Shown piece after piece: positions 20,064 to 28,227 of a DNA stretch of 64,000 nucleotides (the first letter of the stretch is position 1; each line of letters begins with the position of its first letter). The translations under genes were made by a program, and so were the position numbers. Below the pieces are notes generated by a model that worked only from the letters and a program-made list of their open reading frames with translations, ran no database searches and was not told where the DNA came from. The stretch comes from Nitrospira sp. (GTDB lineage: Bacteria; Nitrospirota; Nitrospiria; Nitrospirales; Nitrospiraceae): positions 2,480,001 to 2,544,000 of the forward strand of contig JBAOHZ010000009.1 in assembly GCA_037045225.1 (NCBI GenBank), in the 5' to 3' direction.

Positions 20064-21143
20064 ATGTCCATATCGGGCCTCGACCTCAGCACGATTAGAC
20101 TGCTGCTGATAGACGACGAGCAATCCAGCCTCAAACTGATGGAAGCGATCCTCAAGCAGGCCGGGTTTTCGAAGATCACGACGACGACCGATCCACGCCA
20201 AGTCGCGCAGTTATACCAGGAGGTGAAGCCGGACCTGATCGCGATGGACATGCGTATGCCGCAGATGGATGGATGTGAAGTCATGCGGCAACTGGCGGGA
20301 GTCATTCCAGCCGACGAATATCTCCCGATCCTGATCATCACGGGCGAGCTGGATGCATCGACGAAACACAAGGCGCTGGCCGAAGGTGCCAAAGATTTCT
20401 TGAACAAACCGGTGGACGGCACGGAAATGGTGCTCCGCATCAAGAATCAACTCGTCACTCGGAAACTGCACCAACAGCTCCGCATGCATAATGAACACTT
20501 GGAAGCGCAGGTTCGCCTGCGCACCAAAGTCGTGGAGCAAACGCAGCTGGATCTGCTCAGTCGTCTCGCGCTGGCGTCCGAGTATCGCCACGACGCGACC
20601 GGCGGCCACGCCTGGCGTGTCGGGCGCATCGCCATGTTGCTGGCGGAGATGAAGGGGCTATCGGCGGATCAGGTGGATATGATCAAGAAAACCGCTCCGT
20701 TGCACGATGTGGGGAAAATCGGCCTGCCGGACTCGGTGCTTATGAAAACCGGGACCTTCGATGTTGCTGAGTGGGAGGTGATGAAGCAGCATACCAAGAT
20801 CGGAGCGCGGCTTCTGTCGGACAGCCGGGCGCCGCTGGTGATGATGGCGCGGGAAGTCGCGCTGACGCATCATGAGCGATGGGATGGCACCGGCTATCAC
20901 CAGATTAAGGATGTGCAGATTCCGCTGGCCGGACGAATCGTCGCGCTGGCCGATGCCTTCGATATCATGACGCACCCCACGTCATACAAAGCGACGTTGA
21001 CGCTCAGTCAGGCTCGGGCTGAAATCGAAGCCATGGCCGGAAAACAGTTCGATCCTGAGTTGAGCAACTTATTTGTGCAGCTCATCGATCGTGAAGGAAA
21101 GAAGCTGTTGGCTACGACGAATCCGCTCCAGTTGGTCGCGTAA
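20064..21143 (+). CDS. Response regulator with HD-GYP-type output domain
   Basis: A protein of 359 residues: receiver domain (1-130) with phospho-accepting Asp62 (A-M-D-M-R-M-P), a linker coil (about 132-165) and an HD-GYP domain (about 166-340). HD-GYP enzymes hydrolyse cyclic di-GMP. The metal ligands are there: H214-D215 (L-H-D-V-G-K-I-G), H269-H270 and D297. The signature tripeptide is G-Y-H at 277-279 in place of G-Y-P, inside H-H-E-R-W-D-G-T-G-Y-H. The next part of the motif is also divergent. Enzyme activity is probable but should not be taken for granted. The gene lies 48 bases after the hybrid kinase. Confidence 0.88.
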   Translation: MSISGLDLSTIRLLLIDDEQSSLKLMEAILKQAGFSKITTTTDPRQVAQLYQEVKPDLIAMDMRMPQMDGCEVMRQLAGVIPADEYLPILIITGELDASTKHKALAEGAKDFLNKPVDGTEMVLRIKNQLVTRKLHQQLRMHNEHLEAQVRLRTKVVEQTQLDLLSRLALASEYRHDATGGHAWRVGRIAMLLAEMKGLSADQVDMIKKTAPLHDVGKIGLPDSVLMKTGTFDVAEWEVMKQHTKIGARLLSDSRAPLVMMAREVALTHHERWDGTGYHQIKDVQIPLAGRIVALADAFDIMTHPTSYKATLTLSQARAEIEAMAGKQFDPELSNLFVQLIDREGKKLLATTNPLQLVA

Positions 21144-21209
21144 CAGTCCCTTCGTGGTCTGATTCCTCCCGCCGCGTATCGCTCCTCAAGAGAGTCCTCT
21201 GAGTGCTGC

Positions 21210-21239
21210 TTGACGGATTCGCGAATGGTTCTGTACGAT
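21210..21239 (+). promoter_or_regulatory. Candidate sigma-70 promoter of nikR
   Basis: TTGACG at 21210-21215 and TACGAT at 21234-21239, with an 18-base spacer. The palindromic operator candidate begins on the next base, over the expected transcription start. Confidence 0.5.
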
Positions 21240-21270
21240 CCGTGCCACGATTATCAGTTTCGTAACACGG
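21240..21270. promoter_or_regulatory. Candidate NikR operator palindrome
   Basis: A 31-bp interrupted dyad: CCGTG-nn-ACGA, nine bases, then TCGT-nn-CACGG. All nine bases of each half-site are complementary. It ends 10 bases before the nikR start codon. NikR binds two half-sites separated by roughly 15-16 bases, and autoregulation is common in the family, so this is the natural operator for nikR and the receptor downstream. Confidence 0.65.
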
Positions 21271-21280
21271 ATATTCAGCC

Positions 21281-21697
21281 ATGAAGAAGCTCGCGCGATT
21301 CGGCGTCTCCCTCGATCACGACCTCCTTGCCGATTTCGATCGTCTGATCGAACGTCGTCACTACACGAACCGTTCGGAAGCGATCCGCGACTTGATTCGC
21401 GACAATCTGGTCGGACAGCAATGGCATGAGAATAAGGAGACCGTCGCCACCATCGCGTTTGTGTACGACCATCATGTGCCGGGGTTGACGGGAAAGCTGA
21501 CCCGTATCCAGCACGATTTTCAGGGACACATCCTGGCGGGGATGCATGTGCATCTCGATCACGATCACTGCCTGGAAGTCCTGGTTGCGAGAGGGAAAGG
21601 TGCCGCTATCCGCAAGGTGGCCGACGCCTTGTTGAGCGTCAAGGGCGTGAAACACGGCAAGCTCACCATGACGACGACGGGCAAGGGGTTGCGGTGA
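21281..21697 (+). CDS. nikR: Nickel-responsive regulator NikR
   Basis: A transcription factor of 138 residues. The N-terminal ribbon-helix-helix domain (about 2-48, with R-F-G-V-S-L-D and R-S-E-A-I-R-D-L-I-R) binds DNA, and the C-terminal ACT-like domain binds Ni(II) and tetramerises. The nickel ligands of the family are all there: His78, His89 (G-M-H-V-H), His91 and Cys97 (D-H-C-L-E-V). With nickel bound it represses nickel uptake genes. It is followed after 7 bases by a TonB receptor, a strong sign of that receptor's substrate. Confidence 0.95.
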   Translation: MKKLARFGVSLDHDLLADFDRLIERRHYTNRSEAIRDLIRDNLVGQQWHENKETVATIAFVYDHHVPGLTGKLTRIQHDFQGHILAGMHVHLDHDHCLEVLVARGKGAAIRKVADALLSVKGVKHGKLTMTTTGKGLR

Positions 21698-21704
21698 GCG
21701 GTCG

Positions 21705-23747
21705 GTGAAGCGGGTTGCTCTCCTGACCGTCTCAGTGAGTCTCTTGTGTTGGGTTGCTCCCCTCAGGGCCCATGATCCGGATGCGCCGGACCTGAATGTG
21801 CCGGAAGTAAATGTCGAAGCCGACCGTCCGGTTGCAGCCTCGTCGCAGCAATTCATCCCAGACAGGGAATATCTTCTCCAACCGCAAGGGCGTCCGGCCC
21901 AAGTGCTTCGCCTCATCCCGGGATTTATTGCCGTCGAACATTCGGGCGGCGCCGGTAAAGCCGACCAATATTTTCTACGCGGCTTTGATGCGGACCACGG
22001 CACGGATGTCGCGTTTTTTGCCGACGGAATGCCGATCAACCTGCGTTCCCATGCGCATGGCCAGGGGTACACCGACCTCAATTTCATCATTCCGGAGACT
22101 ATCGAAGGCCTCGATGTCTACAAGGGGGCCTATCTGCCGGAGTATGGCGATTTTGCCACCGCGGGCGCGGTCAATTTCAGGACACGGGAGGCGGTCAGCG
22201 AGGGCGTGGTGCAGTCGGCCGGTGGGCAGTTCCATACGCAGCGCCACCTGCTGATGTTTTCCCCGACGACGGACCGTGTGCGCTCGCTGATTGCTGCTGA
22301 GGGGTACTACACGAACGGACCGTTTCAGCAGGATAACCGGTACTTTCGGGGCAATCTGCTCGGGAAGGCGACGATGAATCCAAGCGCCCGATCGGAGCTG
22401 TCGGTGACCGGTACCTTTCATAAGTCTCAATGGAATGCGTCGGGGGAGATCCCCTTGCGCGCCGTGCAGGACGGGTCGTTGGATCGGTTCGGTGCGGTCG
22501 ATCCTTCCGAGGGTGGGCGAACGATGCGCGGTACCGGCCGGCTGAACTATCACTACGACACCACCTCCGGCGGCCGTTTTTTTGCCAATGCCTATGCGCA
22601 GTACTACCGGTTCGATCTGTTTACCAATTTTACGTTATTCCAGAACGATCCGGTCAACGGCGATGGGTTTCAGCAATCCGATCGGCGGGTCATGTATGGC
22701 GGGGACATCGGCTACAAACAGACCGCACGATGGTTCGACATGGACGGCGCAGCGACTGTCGGGGTGCAAACCAGGGTCGATCACATCCATGCCCGGCTCG
22801 GGCCGCAAGCGCTCAGAAATCCGCTCGGAAGCACGAGCGATACGGACATCACTGAGGCTTCCTATGCCCCTTTCTTCAAGCTGGAGGTGCAACCGACGCC
22901 ATGGATGCGCCTGGCCGGCGGCGTGCGTAGCGAGGTGTTTACTTTCAATGTGCGTAACCGCTGCCAGACTTGTCTGGCGCAGGCCTCCGGGAGCGCCGAC
23001 TCCGGTCTTGTGTTGCCGAAGGCGAATCTGATTCTGGGGCCCTGGTGGCGAACGGAACTCTTTTTGAACTATGGCGAGGGATACCATAGCAACGATGCGC
23101 GTTCAGCGGTGACTCCGGTCGCCTCACCGCTGGCAAGGGCCAAGAGTTATGAGGTCGGCCTTCGATCGAGACCGTGGGGTTCGGATGGTATTGAGCTGAC
23201 TGCCACTCTGTGGGCGCTCGACATGAAACAGGAGCTGGTGTTTGTCGGTGACGAGGGCACGACTGAGATTCGTGGTGCGTCCCGTCGGCGCGGTATGGAG
23301 GTCGGAGCGCGTGGGCAGGTCTGGGGACCGGTGTATTTCAACGGCAGCATTACCTGGACCAAGGCGGAGTTCCGCAATGGCGAAGCCATTCCCCTGGCGC
23401 CGGAGGTAACGGCCTATGGTGCGCTCCTGCTGCGGTGGCCGGAAGGATTGACCTCGCAACTGCAAGCCACGTATTTGGGGGTTCGCCCGCTGACGGAAGA
23501 TCGCAGCATCCGTGCGCCCTCCTGGATCGATGTTGATGTGTCCGAACGGTACCAGCTCCCGATCAAGCTGGCACATGGGAGGCTCGAAGCGTTTCTCTTC
23601 GTGCAGAATCTACTCAATACGAAGTGGGAACAAGCGGTTTTTGCCTTTGAGTCGAGGCTCAAGAATGAGGCTGCAGGTGTCACGGATATCCACTTTGTGC
23701 CGGGGAATCCGAGGATGGTCATGGGGGGCGTCGCGTGGTATTTTTAG
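21705..23747 (+). CDS. TonB-dependent receptor, probable nickel uptake
   Basis: Outer-membrane receptor of 680 residues starting at GTG 21705, 7 bases after nikR. Signal peptide (about 1-23, ending L-R-A-H), a plug domain (about 40-170: G-R-P-A-Q-V-L-R-L-I-P-G-F-I and F-L-R-G-F-D-A-D-H-G-T-D) and a beta-barrel ending in W-Y-F. The plug contains His-rich spots (H-S-G-G, D-H-G-T-D, R-S-H-A-H-G-Q-G-Y) that could bind metal. NikR-linked TonB receptors import nickel complexes in other bacteria, so nickel is the probable substrate here, by context. Energy would come from an ExbB/ExbD/TonB motor such as that at 0.9-1.7 kb. Confidence 0.88.
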   Translation: MKRVALLTVSVSLLCWVAPLRAHDPDAPDLNVPEVNVEADRPVAASSQQFIPDREYLLQPQGRPAQVLRLIPGFIAVEHSGGAGKADQYFLRGFDADHGTDVAFFADGMPINLRSHAHGQGYTDLNFIIPETIEGLDVYKGAYLPEYGDFATAGAVNFRTREAVSEGVVQSAGGQFHTQRHLLMFSPTTDRVRSLIAAEGYYTNGPFQQDNRYFRGNLLGKATMNPSARSELSVTGTFHKSQWNASGEIPLRAVQDGSLDRFGAVDPSEGGRTMRGTGRLNYHYDTTSGGRFFANAYAQYYRFDLFTNFTLFQNDPVNGDGFQQSDRRVMYGGDIGYKQTARWFDMDGAATVGVQTRVDHIHARLGPQALRNPLGSTSDTDITEASYAPFFKLEVQPTPWMRLAGGVRSEVFTFNVRNRCQTCLAQASGSADSGLVLPKANLILGPWWRTELFLNYGEGYHSNDARSAVTPVASPLARAKSYEVGLRSRPWGSDGIELTATLWALDMKQELVFVGDEGTTEIRGASRRRGMEVGARGQVWGPVYFNGSITWTKAEFRNGEAIPLAPEVTAYGALLLRWPEGLTSQLQATYLGVRPLTEDRSIRAPSWIDVDVSERYQLPIKLAHGRLEAFLFVQNLLNTKWEQAVFAFESRLKNEAAGVTDIHFVPGNPRMVMGGVAWYF

Positions 23748-23750
23748 CGG

Positions 23751-23868
23751 CCTTCTGAAAATGGCCTCCAGCTGCGTTCTCGGCTCGACAAAATCCTCAC
23801 CGTACCCCGAGGGTACGCCTCCGGTCTTGTCTTCGCCTGCGGCCTTTCTGGAAGCCATTTTGAGAAGG
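23751..23868. repeat. Long imperfect palindrome, family copy A
   Basis: A 118-bp imperfect inverted repeat. Outer arms CCTTCTGAAAATGGC and its near complement, inner core GTACCCCGAGGGTAC (23802-23816). It shares core and arm sequence with the element at 34232-34353. It begins 3 bases after the receptor stop and may end its transcript. Confidence 0.8.
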
Positions 23869-23901
23869 ACGCACATGGAAGGTAGGAGACGAGACTCGCC
23901 C

Positions 23902-24474
23902 ATGAGAGAGATTTTGCCGAGGAGTTTTTTCGCTGGCCCAACCGTCGAAGTTGCGCGGTCGTTGATCGGGAAGTACCTCGTACGGGACAACGGGGCAGAG
24001 CTGATGGCCGGAAAGATCGTCGAGGTCGAGGCCTACGTCGGTCCGGAGGATAAGGCGTGTCATGCGTCAAAAGGACGAACGGCGAGGACGGAGGTGCTGT
24101 TCGGCCCCCCTGGAATGGCCTATGTGTATCTTTGTTATGGCATGCATGAAATGTTGAATGTGGTGACCGAGCAAGATGGATTTCCGGCTGCGATCCTTCT
24201 GAGGGCAGTGGCGTGCCGCGGGATGCTCATTGACGGACCGGGCCGGCTGACCCGCGCCTTCAGCATTGATCGCCGTCTGAATCGGTGCGATGTCACCACC
24301 GGAGAGGCGCTCTGGTTCGAAGACCGTGGAGAGGTGCTGTCGCAGGGTGTTCTGAAAACCTATCCGCGGATCGGAGTCGACTACGCAGGGGAATGGGCGA
24401 AAAAGCCGTGGCGGTTCCGATGGGAAGCAGCAGCCGGCTCAGGTCAAAGAAAGCGCCAGCGATTGATGCGATGA
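23902..24474 (+). CDS. mpg: 3-methyladenine DNA glycosylase, Mpg/AAG type
   Basis: DNA repair enzyme of 190 residues that cuts alkylated purines from DNA. It follows the AAG family throughout: L-P-R-S-F-F near the start, the catalytic Glu in V-E-V-E-A-Y, A-C-H-A-S-K-G, R-T-x-V-L-F-G-P-P-G-M-A-Y-V-Y-L-C-Y-G-M, and G-P-G-R-L-T. ATG 23902 gives the usual N-terminus; ATG 23875 is an alternative that adds nine basic residues. The frame upstream runs through a palindromic repeat and is not coding. Confidence 0.92.
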   Translation: MREILPRSFFAGPTVEVARSLIGKYLVRDNGAELMAGKIVEVEAYVGPEDKACHASKGRTARTEVLFGPPGMAYVYLCYGMHEMLNVVTEQDGFPAAILLRAVACRGMLIDGPGRLTRAFSIDRRLNRCDVTTGEALWFEDRGEVLSQGVLKTYPRIGVDYAGEWAKKPWRFRWEAAAGSGQRKRQRLMR

Positions 24475-24484
24475 GGAAAAAGAA

Positions 24485-24514
24485 GAGGGCCGTTGTCGTG
24501 AGACAACGGCCCTC
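24485..24514. terminator. Bidirectional terminator hairpin
   Basis: A perfect 13-bp stem (GAGGGCCGTTGTC and complement) with a 4-base loop, between the convergent mpg and the minus-strand exported gene. The minus strand continues as TTCTTTTTCC, a good T tract, so it works best for the minus-strand gene. Confidence 0.85.
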
Positions 24515-24538
24515 TCTCCGTACTGTCGAGAATCGAAA

Positions 24539-24907
24539 CTAGTCGATCTTGCGATCGCCCGTGATCTTGGTCGCGGAGGTCACCGGCGGCTCGATCTTGA
24601 TTTGCGGACCCTGCACGTTCGGCAACCGACCGGCACCCTGGCCTTCGGTAATCCGCGCATTGTCCGACTTTACCAATTTCTGTTCGGCATGTTTGCTGGA
24701 GGAATCAGCAGACTTCATCAGCGTGGACTCGCCGGCTCCCGCCTTCTGACCTGGGTCATTGGCTGTCGGTTGTCCGTTCACCGGGCTGCCGTCGTTCTTC
24801 ATCGGATAACCTTCGTGCTTCGGCAACAGGGCCGGATTCGCGGAGGCCATCGAACACATGAACAATACACCTGCAAGGGTCGCGACGCTGCCGATCACGA
24901 ATTTCAT
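24539..24907 (-). CDS. Small exported protein, unknown function
   Basis: A protein of 122 residues with a signal peptide (about 1-24, ending S-A-N). The mature part is hydrophilic, rich in Ser, Lys, Gly and Asn with no Cys, probably disordered. No family recognised. The ATG at 24907 has a clear AAAGGAG site. The gene stands alone between a terminator and a long upstream gap. Confidence 0.65.
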   Translation of the reverse strand: MKFVIGSVATLAGVLFMCSMASANPALLPKHEGYPMKNDGSPVNGQPTANDPGQKAGAGESTLMKSADSSSKHAEQKLVKSDNARITEGQGAGRLPNVQGPQIKIEPPVTSATKITGDRKID

Positions 24908-25291
24908 ACCCCTACTCCTTTGAAAGAATGTGAAAGTATGGTGGTCGATTATAGACGTTAAAAGCCTGATGAGTGCGGGAATCTTAGCTATCTGAGGAAG
25001 CCGTGTCAAGGATAAAGGGGGAGGGGGAGCAGTTGGACGGCCTCAATGACCACCCACAGGTGTGTATGGCGATTCGCTAAGAGAAGCACGGTCTAGAGCC
25101 CGCTCGTTGGATGTGCGCAGGAGGAGGTTCACCCCGCCTGTCTGTTGAAGGTGAGGGGCAGAGTGCATTCTTCCGATGTGCGCAATTCGCCAGGCCTAGG
25201 ACGTGACGTTGCTTGGTGCGGGGGGAGGCACACTGATGAAAGGACCGGTTCCGAGGGGGAACCTTCCAAGCCATGAGAACTAAAAGAGGAC
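24908..25291. other. Intergenic region, no gene seen
   Basis: About 380 bases between the minus-strand exported gene and the end of the kinase-like gene. It holds the ribosome site and, presumably, the promoter for the exported gene. I see no RNA gene, no strong hairpin and no family-like open frame. Confidence 0.5.
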
Positions 25292-27124
25292 TTAGGACGC
25301 GGCGGTCGGGCGGCGTGGCGGACGGCGTCCGCGCCCTCGATACCGATGGGCCGGGCCTCGGCTGACACCGGGTAGACGTATCGTCACCGTCGTGCCTTCG
25401 CCGGGTGTGCCGGAAATGCCGATGCTACCCTGATGTTCCTCGACAATTTTCTTGACGGTGGCGAGGCCCAGGCCGGTACCGGAGCGCTTCGTCGTAAAGA
25501 ATGGCTCGAACACTTTGTCGACATGTTCGGGAGGAATCGGTGTTCCGTTGTTCTTGATCAGGATTTGCACTTCCAGATGTCGTCCTGCCCGCTGGTTGCT
25601 CATGGAGATGGTCAGGATGCCGCCCGGGGTCATGGCCTCGATCGCATTTTTGAAAATGCTGAGGAACACCTGCTGCATCTTGGCTTCGTCGGCCCGGACC
25701 GGGGCGAGGAGCCCTGCATATTCTTTGACCACTTGAATACGGGTCGCTTCCAACTCTGTGGCCACCACGGTCAGCGCGTTTTCGACCATTTCTGGGACGC
25801 GGCAGAGCCGGCGTGCGAGGTCGAGTGGCTTGGCGAAGTCGAGGATTTCGTTCAGAATCGCTTCGATGCGGATCAGGTCCCGCATCGCGTTCTCGACACG
25901 GGTCTGCGGGTCGAAGTCGAGAATACCCTCCGCCGTGACTTCTTCCAGCTGCGCACGAATTGAACCCAGGGGTTCCCGGATTTCCGTCGCGAGAAAGGCG
26001 CTGAACTCTCCGATGGCCGCTTGCCGTTCCTGCTTTCTAATCACCGGCTCTGCCGAGATCAGCGCGACTGAGCCGGCGGCAGCATCTGGTTCGCCTTCCG
26101 TCTTGGCGGCACCCGGTGCCGGTGGTGGCGCAGCCTGAAGCAGCTCAACTAATTTGAGGTTGATCGGTTCGAGCTGGCGGGCATCGGTCACGGCGAAACG
26201 GTCCGCTTCCTTGGATGCCAGCGTGATGGTGCCGCCGACCTGGCCACGCAAGAAGAAGGGGAGCACCAGCGACGACTGGAACCGGTCTTTGTACAAGTGT
26301 TTGTGGTCGAGGAAGCGGCCCTGGGTCGAGGCGAGATCGTGATCGACGCGCGGCTTACGGTGGCGCACCACCCACCCGGCGGCAGAGGCGTCGAGGGTCA
26401 GGCGCTGGCCCGCCTTGAGGTCTTTTTTCTGGTCCTTCGGATCGGTCTTCTGTTCTCCGGCGATACCGAGCACTTCGACGTTACCTGCGAGTGGATCATA
26501 GGCTCCGATCCAGGCGCGATCGAAGGCCAGGGTCTGCCCCAGTTCGTTGAGAAGTCCGACGATCTTTTCTTGGATTTCCGGGGTCGCATGGGAGGTCGGC
26601 GCAGTATAGACATCCGGGGTCGCGATGACCGGCTGGGGCTCTTGCACGACCAGCGGACGGCTCAGCAGCACGTTGAGGTCAAAGAGGCTGTCCCGCTCAA
26701 GGGCCTTGGTAATGTCGTCGCCGGCCTGTTCCAGCATCGTTTTGTCTTTTTTCGCGTAGACGGCATTGTCTTTCCGTCCGATTACCAGGAAACCAAAGGT
26801 GCGCTGACGGTGGCGCAGCGGCACGCCCAGTAGCGACTTGGCACCCGGCGTGATCAGGCGAAGGCGCATGGTGCGTGAGGCCTCGGGATCGTTGCCGACG
26901 GGGACGGAGGTCAGCACCTTTTGCGAGGAGAGCGTACGGACGATCGATTGGACATCGCGCGGGGTGAATCCGCGGTGCACCTGCGTCGTGAGTGGCCCCT
27001 GCTCCTGGTGAAAAATTGCGACCAGGGCGGCCTCAGCGGGTAATCCGTTGACGACGGAGGTGAGGGTGCGTTGCAGGTGCGTTTCAGCGGCAGCTTTTTT
27101 TTCTGGTTCGGCTGGAGGACTCAT
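25292..27124 (-). CDS. GAF-GAF histidine kinase-like protein without phospho-His
   Basis: A soluble sensor of 610 residues: GAF domain 1 (about 15-155), GAF domain 2 (about 180-335), a dimerisation/HisKA-like segment (about 365-430) and a complete-looking ATPase domain (N-A-I-E-A-M, F-E-P-F-F-T-T-K, G-T-G-L-G-L-A). In the HisKA box the sequence is F-L-A-T380-E-I-R-E-P-L-G-S-I, where functional kinases have A-H-E-I-R-N-P-L. The phospho-accepting His is thus Thr. It may be a pseudokinase, or bind ATP and modulate another kinase. The C-terminus is very Arg/Pro-rich (R-G-R-G-R-R-P-P-R-R-P). No response regulator lies next to it. Confidence 0.85.
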   Translation of the reverse strand: MSPPAEPEKKAAAETHLQRTLTSVVNGLPAEAALVAIFHQEQGPLTTQVHRGFTPRDVQSIVRTLSSQKVLTSVPVGNDPEASRTMRLRLITPGAKSLLGVPLRHRQRTFGFLVIGRKDNAVYAKKDKTMLEQAGDDITKALERDSLFDLNVLLSRPLVVQEPQPVIATPDVYTAPTSHATPEIQEKIVGLLNELGQTLAFDRAWIGAYDPLAGNVEVLGIAGEQKTDPKDQKKDLKAGQRLTLDASAAGWVVRHRKPRVDHDLASTQGRFLDHKHLYKDRFQSSLVLPFFLRGQVGGTITLASKEADRFAVTDARQLEPINLKLVELLQAAPPPAPGAAKTEGEPDAAAGSVALISAEPVIRKQERQAAIGEFSAFLATEIREPLGSIRAQLEEVTAEGILDFDPQTRVENAMRDLIRIEAILNEILDFAKPLDLARRLCRVPEMVENALTVVATELEATRIQVVKEYAGLLAPVRADEAKMQQVFLSIFKNAIEAMTPGGILTISMSNQRAGRHLEVQILIKNNGTPIPPEHVDKVFEPFFTTKRSGTGLGLATVKKIVEEHQGSIGISGTPGEGTTVTIRLPGVSRGPAHRYRGRGRRPPRRPTAAS

Positions 27125-27419
27125 CGACCTCTATGCAGGATGTTCCCGACTACGCAGGGGGCGACCATTTGTTCCGGTCTGGATGACTCCGCTGGTGAGT
27201 CATGGCCCGCAGCATGTTCGGAACATGGTGCTCGTTATAGGTTGTGCGCTCTCGGCGGTGAATGGCGAGCGTCGGTCGGCATTGTAGCAGCCGGATCAAG
27301 GTAACTCAAGGAAGCATCTGCATTCGAAGCACATAGGACTCATAGTGTATGGCACGGTCCATGGATCCTCCCATCGCCAGGCTATACGCCATCTGGCGGC
27401 CAGTCTCGGCTCTCGGTCG

Positions 27420-27878
27420 CTAGTCCGGGTTGATGATCGTGGGGGGGCGCTGGGGATGGTCGTGCCGTTCCACGCGGGTATGTTCCACCACCAGGATCAT
27501 GTTGAGGAGGCTACTCACGAGGCTGATGACGAGGGCGCCCCAGAAAGAGGCCCCGAATCCCACAACGGTAAACCCTTTGACCAGTGCGGCGGTCAGTTGG
27601 AGCAGGAGGGCGTTGATTACCACCATGAACAGGCCGAGCGAGACGACGATCAGCGGGAGTGCCAGCAGGTAGAGCAGCGGCCGGATCAGCGTATTCAGTA
27701 CCGTCAGCACAAGCACGGCTGCCAGACCGGCGCCGAAGCTTTCCGATTCGATGCCGGGTACGATCGTCACGGCGAGAAAGACGGCCAGCCCCATCACCAG
27801 GACCCGCATGACAAAGGGGCGGAGGCTGCTCGTGCTGCTTGCGCTGTGCTGACTGCTCTGTAGCTCAAACACTCGCAT
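27420..27878 (-). CDS. Four-helix membrane protein, phage holin family IV
   Basis: A membrane protein of 152 residues with four hydrophobic helices (about 25-45, 50-70, 75-98, 110-132). The pattern L-N-T-L-I-R-P-L-L-Y-L-L-A-L-P-L marks the superfamily IV holin-like proteins (formerly DUF360), common in bacterial chromosomes and mostly not phage-derived. Their role is unknown. No lysis gene is nearby. It is followed after 6 bases on the same strand by the DUF5666-like gene's end, so the two are likely cotranscribed. Confidence 0.82.
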   Translation of the reverse strand: MRVFELQSSQHSASSTSSLRPFVMRVLVMGLAVFLAVTIVPGIESESFGAGLAAVLVLTVLNTLIRPLLYLLALPLIVVSLGLFMVVINALLLQLTAALVKGFTVVGFGASFWGALVISLVSSLLNMILVVEHTRVERHDHPQRPPTIINPD

Positions 27879-27884
27879 GGGGCG

Positions 27885-28205
27885 CTATTGGGCCTCTTTG
27901 GGTTTGGAGTCCGAGTAATGGACTTCCGTGGCGGTCAGGCCGTCGGTGCCCTTTTCGGCTTCGATGACCACGCGGTCTCCCACCTGCGGCGGGCTCTTCG
28001 GGCGGCGAAGGTTCCGTACCTTATATTGGGTCTTGTCCGTGATTCGTACCGACACGACCTGACCCTTGGGGGTTTTGACCTCGATGTGAGTCGCGTCGAT
28101 AGCGGCCACGACGCCGAGCACATGCTGTCCGCTCCCATGGGCGGCTACCCCGGCCGGGGCGCAGATCAGAAGGAACGCGGCAATGAAGAGTCGAAGGAAT
28201 GTCAC
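27885..28205 (-). CDS. Exported DUF5666-like protein
   Basis: A periplasmic protein of 106 residues. A signal peptide (about 1-22, ending V-A-A-H) is followed by an OB-like beta domain: V-A-A-I-D-A-T-H-I-E-V-K-T-P-K-G-Q-V-V, I-T-D-K-T-Q-Y and V-G-D-R-V-V-I-E-A, as in DUF5666. GTG 28205 is preferred because AAAGGACG lies just upstream and it starts the signal peptide; the frame is open to 28268. The cytochrome gene ends 22 bases upstream on the same strand, so the two may share a transcript. Confidence 0.75.
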   Translation of the reverse strand: MTFLRLFIAAFLLICAPAGVAAHGSGQHVLGVVAAIDATHIEVKTPKGQVVSVRITDKTQYKVRNLRRPKSPPQVGDRVVIEAEKGTDGLTATEVHYSDSKPKEAQ

Positions 28206-28227
28206 GGGTCGTCCTTTCGTTGACGGA

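Noticed and set aside
27420..27878. Prophage holin
   Set aside because: The family is common in chromosomes and no phage or lysis gene is nearby.
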